Part shown: positions 35,630-42,875 of the stretch, piece after piece
Numbering within the stretch: position 1 is the stretch's first letter
Layout of the letters: each line of letters begins with the position of its first letter
Assembly: GCF_026965535.1 (NCBI RefSeq)
Contig: NZ_CP114039.1
Location: forward strand, 4,154,001-4,218,000
Direction: 5' to 3'
DNA length: 64,000 bases
Origin: Corallococcus sp. NCRR
Lineage (GTDB): Bacteria > Myxococcota > Myxococcia > Myxococcales > Myxococcaceae
Translations under genes and position numbers: made by a program
The notes under the pieces: model-generated
The model's input: only the letters and a program-made list of their open reading frames with translations
Database searches by the model: none
Told to the model about the DNA's origin: nothing

Positions 35630-36301
35630 TCAGCGGGAGGCCTCGATCCCCTTCAGGATGAGATCGATGCCGGCGAGGAACTCGGCGAGGTCGTCGTGCC
35701 CGGGCAGTTGGGCCGCGATTCTGCGGGTGAACGGATACTCGTTCGCGTCGAGCTCCTTCCACCGGGCAGACACCGTGTTGAGGAAATCCACGCGGTTCAC
35801 GGACGGGTCGAACAGGCGGCCGTTCGCGGCGTTCTGGATGCTCACGCCAACGATGTAGCTCATCAGTGCCGACCCCGCCGTGAACCAGGCGCTGTCCGGA
35901 ACCTTCATCGCCTGGAGCTGTCGTCCGATGCGTTCGAAGATGCGCAGCATCGGGGCCTCCCACGAAGCGTGGGAGAGCTGCGTCCCCACCCACGGATGCG
36001 CGTCGATGGTCTCGAACAGGCCGACGGCGAGCCCGCGAATCGACTCCCGCGGCGTAGCGGAGGCGGGGACAGTGGCCATCGCGCGGGCGATGACTGCGTC
36101 GGTGGCGGCGACGAGCAGCTCGTCCTTGTTCGCGATGTGCCAGTAGATGGCGCCAGCCCCCGTGGCCAGCCGCGTGGCCAGCGCCCGGAAGGTCAACCCG
36201 TCCTCTCCCTGCTCGTCGAGCAGCGTGATCGCCGCGTCGACGATCCGCTCGCGTGAGAGCGCGTCCTCACGCCGTTCCGCTCCGCGTCGTGCCTTGGCCA
36301 T
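35630..36301 (-). CDS. TetR-family repressor
   Basis: A 223-residue TetR-type regulator. The N-terminal HTH is clear: RERIVDAAITLLDEQGEDGLTFRALATRLATGAGAIYWH, then NKDELLVAATDAVI. The C-terminal ligand domain resembles the TetR_C family of drug-responsive members (GLAVGLFETIDAHPWVG, YIVGVSIQNAANG). The start MAKARRGAER has the operator region directly upstream; an earlier in-frame start adds 55 residues of non-homologous sequence. It diverges from the FAD monooxygenase gene and very likely represses both genes through the two palindromes at 36321-36360. Confidence 0.9.
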   Translation of the reverse strand: MAKARRGAERREDALSRERIVDAAITLLDEQGEDGLTFRALATRLATGAGAIYWHIANKDELLVAATDAVIARAMATVPASATPRESIRGLAVGLFETIDAHPWVGTQLSHASWEAPMLRIFERIGRQLQAMKVPDSAWFTAGSALMSYIVGVSIQNAANGRLFDPSVNRVDFLNTVSARWKELDANEYPFTRRIAAQLPGHDDLAEFLAGIDLILKGIEASR

Positions 36302-36320
36302 GGCCCCATCTTGACAGGAT

Positions 36321-36360
36321 TGGAACGGCGTTCCACTGTGGTAAATGGAACGTCGTTCCA
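36321..36360. promoter_or_regulatory. Two TetR operators TGGAAC-N3-GTTCCA
   Basis: TGGAACGGCGTTCCA (36321-36335) and TGGAACGTCGTTCCA (36346-36360), perfect 6-bp arms around 3-bp centres, 25 bp apart. The second extends to AATGGAACGTCGTTCCATT. They fill the 82-bp divergent region between the TetR start (36301) and the monooxygenase start (36384). Two near-identical sites in a tet-like divergent promoter are strong evidence of TetR control of both genes. Confidence 0.8.
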
Positions 36361-36383
36361 TTGGCTGTCTTGAAAGGTTCCAG

Positions 36384-37511
36384 ATGACCTCCATTGCCAT
36401 CGTTGGCGCGGGCCTGGGCGGGCTGACGCTCGCTCGCGTCCTGCACGTCCACGGCATCGCCGCCACCGTCTACGAGGCCGATGCATCAGCCGATGCGCGC
36501 ACGCAGGGCGGCATGCTCGACATCCATGACTACAACGGGCAGCTCGCGTTGAAGGAGGCCGGGCTGTTCGACGCGTTCCGCCGGATCATCCATGAAGGCG
36601 GCGAGGCGTCGCGGATCCTCGACCCGCGCGGCGTGGTCCTGCTCGACCAGCCCGACGACGGCGGCGGTATCCGCCCCGAGGTGCCTCGCGGTGAGCTGCG
36701 GCGCATCCTCCTCGATTCACTGCCCGAAGGCACCGTGCAGTGGGGACGCAAGCTCTCGTCCATCCGCCCGCTCGGCGACGGGCAGCACGCGCTGACGTTC
36801 GCGGACGGATTCAGCGCGACGGCGAGCCTCGTGGTCGGTGCGGACGGTGCCTGGTCGAAGGTCAGGCCGCTGCTGTCCGACGCGAAGCCCGAGTACGTCG
36901 GCACCTCGTTCATCGAGACCTACCTGCTCGACGCCGACGTACGCCACCCGGCCAGCGCGAAGATGGTCGGAGGCGGAGCCCTCTACGCGCTCGCGACCGG
37001 CAAGGCCATCCTCGCCCACCGCGAGCCCCACGGGACCCTGCACACCTACGTCGCGCTCACCCGGCCGCAGGAGTGGTTCGCGGGCATCGACTTCGCCGAC
37101 CCGAAGGCGGTGAAGGCCCGGGTCGCGGCGGAGTTCGACGGCTGGGCGCCAGGGCTCACCGCGCTGATCACCGACGGTGAGACAGCCCCCGTCCTCCGGA
37201 AGATCCATGCGCTCCCGCCCGGACACCGGTGGAAGCGCGTGCCCGGGGTGACGCTGCTCGGAGACGCCGCGCACCTGAATCCGCCCGACGGTGAGGGCGC
37301 CAACCTGGCGATGTACGACGGCGCCGAGCTGGGCAAGGCCATTGCCGCGCACCGGGACGACCTTGAAGCCGCGCTCGCCGGATACGAGGCGGCGCTGTTC
37401 CTCCGGAGCGTGGATGCCTCCGCCGAGGCCGCGAAAATCCACGACCTCTGCTTCAACGACGCCAACGCACCGCAGGGGCTGATCCGCCTGCTGACCGGCG
37501 CGTCGGCCTGA
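36384..37511 (+). CDS. TetX-like FAD-dependent monooxygenase
   Basis: A 375-residue flavin monooxygenase. The N-terminal dinucleotide-binding motif is IVGAGLGGLTLARVL (residues 6-20). The DG motif is VVGADGAWSKVRPLL, and the GD motif is VTLLGDAAHLNPPDGEGANLAM, as in TetX and related group A hydroxylases. Length matches TetX (388 residues). Substrate-pocket residues cannot be confirmed, so tetracycline inactivation is only one possibility; many relatives act on other aromatic or antibiotic substrates. It diverges from a TetR gene with two palindromic operators between, the arrangement expected for an inducible detoxification gene. Confidence 0.8.
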   Translation: MTSIAIVGAGLGGLTLARVLHVHGIAATVYEADASADARTQGGMLDIHDYNGQLALKEAGLFDAFRRIIHEGGEASRILDPRGVVLLDQPDDGGGIRPEVPRGELRRILLDSLPEGTVQWGRKLSSIRPLGDGQHALTFADGFSATASLVVGADGAWSKVRPLLSDAKPEYVGTSFIETYLLDADVRHPASAKMVGGGALYALATGKAILAHREPHGTLHTYVALTRPQEWFAGIDFADPKAVKARVAAEFDGWAPGLTALITDGETAPVLRKIHALPPGHRWKRVPGVTLLGDAAHLNPPDGEGANLAMYDGAELGKAIAAHRDDLEAALAGYEAALFLRSVDASAEAAKIHDLCFNDANAPQGLIRLLTGASA

Positions 37512-37525
37512 CCGGAAGCGTGACG

Positions 37526-37809
37526 CTACTCCGGGATGAAGGTGGGGAGCTCCTGCCCCTTCAGCCAGGCGTCCATCATCCCGTCATCGAGCAGCTTCCC
37601 GACGACGTGGTGGCGCGACACCATCGCGGGGGAGGTGAGCGCGTCCTCGCAGACGACCCTGGCGTCGCCCAGGTAGGACGCGTGACACATCCAAACCTTC
37701 GCGCTGTCGTTCCAGAGGAACCCGACGACGTAGAGCCCCGCGCTGGACGTGAGGCCCCGGGCTCCGTGTCGAGAGGGGCAAGGGCGACGAGCAGCAGGAG
37801 GGGAACCAT
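37526..37809 (-). pseudogene. Broken small exported-protein gene
   Basis: ATG at 37809 opens a signal-peptide-like N-terminus (MVPLLLLVALAPLDTEPG), but that frame turns to non-coding sequence. A well-formed C-terminal segment follows in a different frame, from about YVVGFLWNDSAKVWMCHAS to KGQELPTFIPE with a stop at 37526-37528. A frameshift between (around 37740-37760) best explains both halves. The protein would be ~90 residues with a signal peptide and a compact mature domain of unknown family. Only the C-terminal half has no start codon of its own before VWM. Confidence 0.5.
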
Positions 37810-37855
37810 GCGCCTGTGGACGCCTGGACCCGCGCGGCGGTTCCCTGGGCCTGCG

Positions 37856-38374
37856 TCACCCGGTGAAGACGCCCCAGCAGATGTCGTTCCGCGCACGCTG
37901 GTCTTCGAGGACGAACTCGCGGAGGTGGGTGGGGATGCGCTTGCGCTGCCACCCGAGCTCCTTCAGGCGAGCCCCTTCCGCGTCATCCCCGGAGACCGAC
38001 GCGGCGGCGGCACGGAGGGCGTATGCCGCCGCGCCCAGGTAGTGCGCGGCGACGTGGGCGACGGCCACCGCCTGGCCTGCCGCGAGCGCCGCGAACTTCG
38101 CCGGGTCCGGCGCCCCACGCGCCGCGGCGTTGGCCACGAACGCGGTCTTGTGGGCGTCACGCATTGGCACCTCGCCCCGGATCCACGCCCGTCCCACGGC
38201 GATGGCGTCACGGGGGCGCGTGTCCCCAGGGCACGCCTTCTCGAAGAGGGGTAGGACGTGCTCCGCGCAGAGCGCGGCCCACTCCGCGAGCAGGTGGTGG
38301 TCCTCGTCCGTCAGGCTCCCGCCACGACGAAGGGTGATCAACCGGGGATCTCGCTCCTTGGGCAGGATCGGCAT
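37856..38374 (-). CDS. Imm5-like immunity protein
   Basis: A 172-residue, all-helical cytosolic protein. The N-terminal RDPRLITLRRGGSLTDEDHHLLAEWAALCAEHVLPLF and the central Ala-rich helices with His residues (AVAVAHVAAHYLGAAAYALRAA) match the Imm5 family, whose members neutralise polymorphic toxins in contact-dependent or secreted toxin systems. ATG is at MPILPKERD. No toxin gene, Rhs or VgrG gene lies within the window, so it is an orphan: either it protects against a toxin made elsewhere or by competitors, or it remains from a lost module. Confidence 0.7.
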   Translation of the reverse strand: MPILPKERDPRLITLRRGGSLTDEDHHLLAEWAALCAEHVLPLFEKACPGDTRPRDAIAVGRAWIRGEVPMRDAHKTAFVANAAARGAPDPAKFAALAAGQAVAVAHVAAHYLGAAAYALRAAAASVSGDDAEGARLKELGWQRKRIPTHLREFVLEDQRARNDICWGVFTG

Positions 38375-38493
38375 GGCGCGATTCTCGCCCGGCCTCCATC
38401 GTCGGCACGAGGGGATTGCTGATGGAAGGGACGACATCCCGCGGACGCGCTGCTGACAGCCCGGTACGTCTTCGAGAGGGACCCCATCTCCGC

Positions 38494-39591
38494 CTACATC
38501 CAGTCGGCGCTCTGCTCCTGCGCGAGGAGGATCAGCTTGGCCCGGCTGGGCACGGCCAGCTTGACGAAGACCCGCTTCAAATGCGTCTTCAACGTGTTCA
38601 GCGAACTCCCCATGTCCTCGGCGATGGTCTGGTTGTCCCAGCCATTCAAGACGCGCTCCACCACGTCCAGCTCGCGCCGGGTGAGCCGCGTGCGCCACTC
38701 GGTGGGAACCTGGACGGAGTGGGATACCTCCTGGAACAACAGCGCCCAGGACGTCCTCCCGGAATGGGCCGGCAACGGAAGGAAGGTCACCTTCAGGCTC
38801 CGCCCCGGCCGCCGGAACGTCAGGATGTCCTGTCCGGAGATCATCCGCTGGCTGGAGCGGCTCATCCGCTCCAGCGCCGCCAGCAGGACGTCTGGCAGAC
38901 CGAAACGGCCACACGGCGCCTCGGAGAACCAGCGATGGAGCAGCGCCGTGGCGCGAGGCGTGCGCATCAGTTCAGCGTTGGGAGGACTCAGCACGACGCT
39001 CTCAAAGCCTGTGTGCCGGAACAGCTGGTCCAGGAGGTCTCCCTGCTGGTTCAGGTCTCCCAGCAGGAGACAGTTGCGAACCGTCCGGGCCAGGCTGGGC
39101 GTCAGGCGCTGGAGGAAGGCCCGCTGCTGCTCGGAGAAGGCCTTCCGGTTGTCCCGGTACAGGGTGAAGCCACTGTGCCAGCCAAGGCCCATGTCCAGCG
39201 CCACGGACATGACGCGCTCCACCCGCATGTTCATCTCCAGGCAGATCGAATACATGGCGCTGTTGTGCATCTCCTGGCGAGACAGCATCTCGGAGTCCCG
39301 CAGGACGGTGTTGGGCTGCTGGATGACCGAGGCGCTCACGAAACACTCGTCTGAAATCTCCGGGTAGCGGTCAAAGAAGACCTGGGGCATGTCCTGGATC
39401 ATGGGCCAGTCGTATTGGCCGGGCTCACCGGGCCTGGACACGCAAAGCGCACCAAAGTCCGCGGCCAGCACGCGCGACAGGATCCCGTGGGCCTCCGAGA
39501 AGACCTCCCGCAGGTCGAGCGAGCTGGTCAGCGCGGTCATGACCTCCAGGAGCACCCGCTCACGCTGAATGGAATCCAAAGGGCCTTTCAC
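38494..39591 (-). CDS. LuxR-type HTH regulator with N-terminal sensor
   Basis: A 365-residue protein. Residues ~1-170 form a GAF-like sensor region (ERVLLEVMTALTSSLDLREV, FTLYRDNRKAFSEQQRAFL). A middle region follows, and the C-terminal LuxR/GerE HTH is RLTRRELDVVERVLNGWDNQ, TIAEDMGSSLNTLKTHLKRV, ending DWM. No receiver domain or autoinducer domain is recognisable. It diverges from the small exported protein gene at 39765, with a TCACCC-N4-GGGTGA dyad between them, so it may activate that gene or itself. Confidence 0.8.
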   Translation of the reverse strand: MKGPLDSIQRERVLLEVMTALTSSLDLREVFSEAHGILSRVLAADFGALCVSRPGEPGQYDWPMIQDMPQVFFDRYPEISDECFVSASVIQQPNTVLRDSEMLSRQEMHNSAMYSICLEMNMRVERVMSVALDMGLGWHSGFTLYRDNRKAFSEQQRAFLQRLTPSLARTVRNCLLLGDLNQQGDLLDQLFRHTGFESVVLSPPNAELMRTPRATALLHRWFSEAPCGRFGLPDVLLAALERMSRSSQRMISGQDILTFRRPGRSLKVTFLPLPAHSGRTSWALLFQEVSHSVQVPTEWRTRLTRRELDVVERVLNGWDNQTIAEDMGSSLNTLKTHLKRVFVKLAVPSRAKLILLAQEQSADWM

Positions 39592-39666
39592 GCGTATGGC
39601 CTTTCTCCACGTCTGGACCTGGTCGTGGGCACGAACCCCGGGATGACTTTATCACGCGCGGCGGTG

Positions 39667-39682
39667 TCACCCCTATGGGTGA
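39667..39682. promoter_or_regulatory. Dyad upstream of the small exported protein gene
   Basis: TCACCC-CTAT-GGGTGA, perfect 6-bp arms, between the LuxR-type regulator start (39591) and the exported protein start (39765). Arm length and spacing suit a LuxR-type HTH dimer. Candidate operator only. Confidence 0.45.
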
Positions 39683-39764
39683 TGCCCGCCCCAGACAGGC
39701 TCCCGTACGTTTCTCAAGCCGGTGCTCACGGCGACGGCCTCGCTGTATGCCAAGGAGAGAGACA

Positions 39765-40262
39765 ATGCGGAATCAAATGTTTGTATGTGTTCTGGCGGTG
39801 GGTGTGTTCCTGGCCGGAACGGCGGAAGCCCTTCCTGCAGGCTGGTACACGAAAGAGACGGGCGACAAGGTCGTCCTCTACGACCAGGCCCACGAGGCTG
39901 TCTGGGCTGGCTACTTCGACGCGGAGGGCAACTGGCACGAGACGACCTACTCGCCCAAGGGCAGCGGCTCGGGCGACCAGGGCGAAACGATGGGCGGCAT
40001 CAAGACCACGGCGGATTCCGTCCTGGTGGAGATCGCGAAGCCGGTGGCGGGGATCGTCGTCATCAACGCGTCGACGCAGGACGTCGTCTTCGAGCTGCGT
40101 GGCCATCTGGAGGCTGGGGCGACCGTCAAGATTCCCGCGAACAAGCTCGGCGACACCGTGCAGTTGGTGGCCACGGTCGACGACAAGGGGGCGACGCTCG
40201 ACCTGGCGTTCTTCAAACGGATGGGCATCTGCACCGGCAAGTCCTCCTGGATCAGCCGCTGA
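39765..40262 (+). CDS. Exported protein of unknown function
   Basis: A 165-residue protein with a Sec signal peptide (MRNQMFVCVLAVGVFLAGTAEA, cleavage after AEA). The mature part is strand-rich: TKETGDKVVLYDQAHEAVWAGYF, VVINASTQDVVFELRG, ANKLGDTVQLVATVDDKGA. It carries one pair-like Cys near the end (GICTGKSSW). AAGGAGAG precedes the ATG. No family recognised. Divergent from a LuxR-type regulator gene. Confidence 0.7.
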   Translation: MRNQMFVCVLAVGVFLAGTAEALPAGWYTKETGDKVVLYDQAHEAVWAGYFDAEGNWHETTYSPKGSGSGDQGETMGGIKTTADSVLVEIAKPVAGIVVINASTQDVVFELRGHLEAGATVKIPANKLGDTVQLVATVDDKGATLDLAFFKRMGICTGKSSWISR

Positions 40263-40334
40263 ACACGCGGAGCCCCACCGCACAGGCTCCTGCCCCGGGC
40301 CGGGCCGTTGACTCCGCCCGCTGCGCGGTCCCGC

Positions 40335-41234
40335 TCACGCGTTGACGGTCGTGCGCAACGCCGCGAGGAATTGCCGCACGACCGGCGAGTCCGCCTGGCC
40401 GTCGTAGACGAACTCGACGTCGAAGCGGCTGGCGAGCTCGTCGAGCGCGACCAGCCGCACCGTGCGCGGGCACATCGGTGCGGTGCTCTCCGGCACGAAG
40501 GCGTAACCCATCCCGGCCGCGACGAGCCCGATGAGCGTCGGGATGTCACTGCCCACCTGCGCGATGCGCGGCGTGAAGCCGGCCTGCCGGCACTGCTCCA
40601 GCAGGAACCGGTGCTGAGCGGCGGACCGCAGTGGGTCGAACCAGATGAACGGCGCGTCCGCGAGCTCGGCCAGTTGACGGGGCGCGCGGACGCGCTGGCC
40701 CGGCGTGGACCGCATCGCGAGGACGAACCGGTCGCGCAGCAACCGCATCCCTGACAGCCGCGGCGCCACCTCCTGCCGCCACGCCATGATGCCGCCATCG
40801 AGCTCGCCCCGCGCGAGCGCGGCCCCCTGTTCGGACGACAGCATGGGAGAGATCGACAGCATGACGTCCGGGCAGGTGTGCCGGAAGGCCTTGAGCACGT
40901 CCGACACCAGGGGCAACGGGAAGTAGTTCGGCAGCACACCCAGGCGCAGCTCGCCAAGCTGGCCGGCCGCGCTGCGCAGCGCACGGTCGCGGCTGCCTTG
41001 CAGCTCGGAGAGCATGCGGGTGGCGTCCCGCAGGAAGCTCGCGCCGGCCGCGGTGAGCGCGACGCCCGTCGAGCGGCGGAGCAACAGCGGAGTGCCGATC
41101 GCCTCCTCCAGCTCGCGGATCTGCCGGGAAAGCGCGGGCTGCACGATCCCGACCGCGCGGGCGCCGGCCACCATGCTGCCGGCCTGGGCGACCGCCACGA
41201 AGTAGCGCAGATGGCGCAGTTCGACCTGTCTCAT
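40335..41234 (-). CDS. LysR-family transcriptional regulator
   Basis: A 299-residue LysR-type protein. The HTH is LRYFVAVAQAGSMVAGARAV, VQPALSRQIRELEEAIG, and the effector-binding domain follows from residue ~90 (ELRLGVLPNYFPLPLVS). The start is MRQVELRHLRYF; the 46 upstream in-frame residues match nothing. It diverges from the PLP-dependent dehydratase gene at 41361 and likely regulates it through the dyad at 41239-41275. The clear pair implies an amino-acid or hydroxy-amino-acid effector. Confidence 0.9.
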   Translation of the reverse strand: MRQVELRHLRYFVAVAQAGSMVAGARAVGIVQPALSRQIRELEEAIGTPLLLRRSTGVALTAAGASFLRDATRMLSELQGSRDRALRSAAGQLGELRLGVLPNYFPLPLVSDVLKAFRHTCPDVMLSISPMLSSEQGAALARGELDGGIMAWRQEVAPRLSGMRLLRDRFVLAMRSTPGQRVRAPRQLAELADAPFIWFDPLRSAAQHRFLLEQCRQAGFTPRIAQVGSDIPTLIGLVAAGMGYAFVPESTAPMCPRTVRLVALDELASRFDVEFVYDGQADSPVVRQFLAALRTTVNA

Positions 41235-41238
41235 GGGT

Positions 41239-41275
41239 ATACCTGGAAGGCATGGCCTGATGCCTCGAAGGGTAT
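41239..41275. promoter_or_regulatory. LysR-type dyad in the dehydratase promoter
   Basis: AGGCAT (41248-41253) and ATGCCT (41260-41265) pair perfectly around GGCCTG; flanking ATACC (41239-41243) and GGTAT (41271-41275) extend the symmetry. The position directly upstream of the LysR start, between the two divergent genes, suits LysR autoregulation and target activation. Confidence 0.55.
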
Positions 41276-41360
41276 TGGGAAGTATGGGTGGAACGCCGTA
41301 GGTTGGCCAGCGTCGTGACCCCAGTCCGCGCGCCGCGGACGTCTGGTCACACCTCGCCCC

Positions 41361-42296
41361 ATGCCCCTCCATCTCCAGACTCCCTATGTCCGTTCACCCG
41401 CGGCGTCCCGCCGGCTGAGCAAGCATGTCCTGCTCAAGCTCGATGCGCTGCAGCCGTCCGGCTCGTTCAAGCTGCGCGGCGTCGGTGCGGTGTGCGAGGC
41501 GCGGCTCGCGGCAGGCGCCCGCCGCTTCGTGTCGTCATCGGGCGGCAACGCGGGCATCGCGGTCGCCTATGCGGGGCGCGAGCTCGGCGTGCCCGTGCTT
41601 GTCGTGGTCCCGGAGAGCACGTCCGCGCGCGCCCGCGACCTGATCCGCCTCGAAGGCGCGGAGTTGATCGTCCACGGTGCGTCATGGGCGGAGGCGAACA
41701 CGTTGGCCCAATCCGTGCTCGGCTCGGACGACGCGTTCGTGCACCCCTTCGACGAACCCCTGCTGTGGCGGGGCCACTCAACGATGGTCGACGAGATGGC
41801 GGCGGCCGGGCCCAAGCCCGGCGCGGTCGTGCTGGCGGTGGGCGGCGGCGGGCTGCTGTGTGGCGTGCTGGAAGGGATGGCGCGCAATGGCTGGGGCGAT
41901 GTGCCGGTCGTCGCGGTCGAGACCCAGGGTGCTGACTGCTATGCGCGCTCGGTCGCGCAGGGGCGGCCCCATGAGCTGCCAGCGATCTCGAGCATCGCCA
42001 CGTCGCTCGGCGCGAAGCGGCCTTGCGACGCGGCGATGGCGTGGGTGCCACGCCATGAGATCGAGAACCTCGTCGTGTCCGATGCGGCGGCGGTGGCGGC
42101 CTCCCTGCGGTTCCTCGATGAGCACCGGATCCTGGTGGAGCCCGCGTGCGGGGCCGCGCTGGCGGCGCTCGACGCGGAGTCCCCGGCGCTTGCCGCCGCG
42201 TCAAGCATCGCGGTGATTGTCTGTGGTGGCGTCACGGCCACGGTAGAGTCTCTGCAGGCATTGAGCCGCAGGGACCGGGGGCCTGGAGGAGCCTGA
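41361..42296 (+). CDS. PLP-dependent serine/threonine dehydratase-like enzyme
   Basis: A 311-residue fold-type II PLP enzyme. The PLP lysine is in SGSFKLRG (Lys37). The cofactor-binding Gly loop is VGGGGLLCGVLEGM, and the substrate loop SSSGGNAGIAVAY matches serine/threonine dehydratases. Short length, with no ACT domain, resembles catabolic L-serine dehydratases (SDS-type), which convert L-serine or L-threonine to 2-oxo acids and ammonia. It diverges from a LysR gene and is followed 3 bp later by a methyltransferase, so the two probably form one transcript. Confidence 0.85.
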   Translation: MPLHLQTPYVRSPAASRRLSKHVLLKLDALQPSGSFKLRGVGAVCEARLAAGARRFVSSSGGNAGIAVAYAGRELGVPVLVVVPESTSARARDLIRLEGAELIVHGASWAEANTLAQSVLGSDDAFVHPFDEPLLWRGHSTMVDEMAAAGPKPGAVVLAVGGGGLLCGVLEGMARNGWGDVPVVAVETQGADCYARSVAQGRPHELPAISSIATSLGAKRPCDAAMAWVPRHEIENLVVSDAAAVAASLRFLDEHRILVEPACGAALAALDAESPALAAASSIAVIVCGGVTATVESLQALSRRDRGPGGA

Positions 42297-42299
42297 CGC

Positions 42300-42875
42300 G
42301 TGCACGAGTACGATTTGATCGCGGACTGGTATGCCGCCCACCGCGCGGGCCCCATGGGCGTCCCGGAAGTGACGGCGCTCGCGGCTTCACTGCCCGCAGG
42401 CGCCTCGGTGCTGGACGTTGGCTGTGGCACGGGGCTGCCGCTGACGCGGGTGCTGGTGGAGCACGGCTGTCAGGTGATGGCCGTGGACAGCTCCCGGGAG
42501 TTGCTGGCGCGCTTCCAGGTGAACTTCCCCCACGTGCCGGTGCGCTGTGCGCCCATCGAGTCCTGCGAGCTGCCGGAGCGGGCGTTCGACGCCGCGATCG
42601 CTTGGGGCGTCCTGTTCCACCTGCGCCACGAAGCGCAGGCACACGCCATCGCAAACATCGCGAGGGCCCTGAAGCCTGGCGCCGCGTTCCTGTTCACCTC
42701 GGGCGACGCCCACGGCTCCATGGACGGCACGCCGATGGACGGCGTGCCGTTCCGTTATCACTCATACAGCGTCGACGGGTATCGCGACCTGCTGCGCGCG
42801 CACGGGCTGTCGTTGGAAGAGACCCATACGGACCCGGGCGGGAACGTCTATTACCTGTCGCGCACGCCCGGCTAA
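42300..42875 (+). CDS. Class I SAM-dependent methyltransferase
   Basis: A 191-residue methyltransferase starting from GTG (codon reading as Met), 3 bases after the dehydratase stop. Motif I is VLDVGCGTGLPLTRVLVEHG, followed by motif II and the strand AAIAWGVLFHLRHEAQAHAI, typical of methyltransferase domain 11/25 proteins. Probably cotranscribed with the serine/threonine dehydratase. Substrate unknown. Its stop overlaps the 3' end of the convergent gene by 4 bp. Confidence 0.85.
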   Translation: MHEYDLIADWYAAHRAGPMGVPEVTALAASLPAGASVLDVGCGTGLPLTRVLVEHGCQVMAVDSSRELLARFQVNFPHVPVRCAPIESCELPERAFDAAIAWGVLFHLRHEAQAHAIANIARALKPGAAFLFTSGDAHGSMDGTPMDGVPFRYHSYSVDGYRDLLRAHGLSLEETHTDPGGNVYYLSRTPG

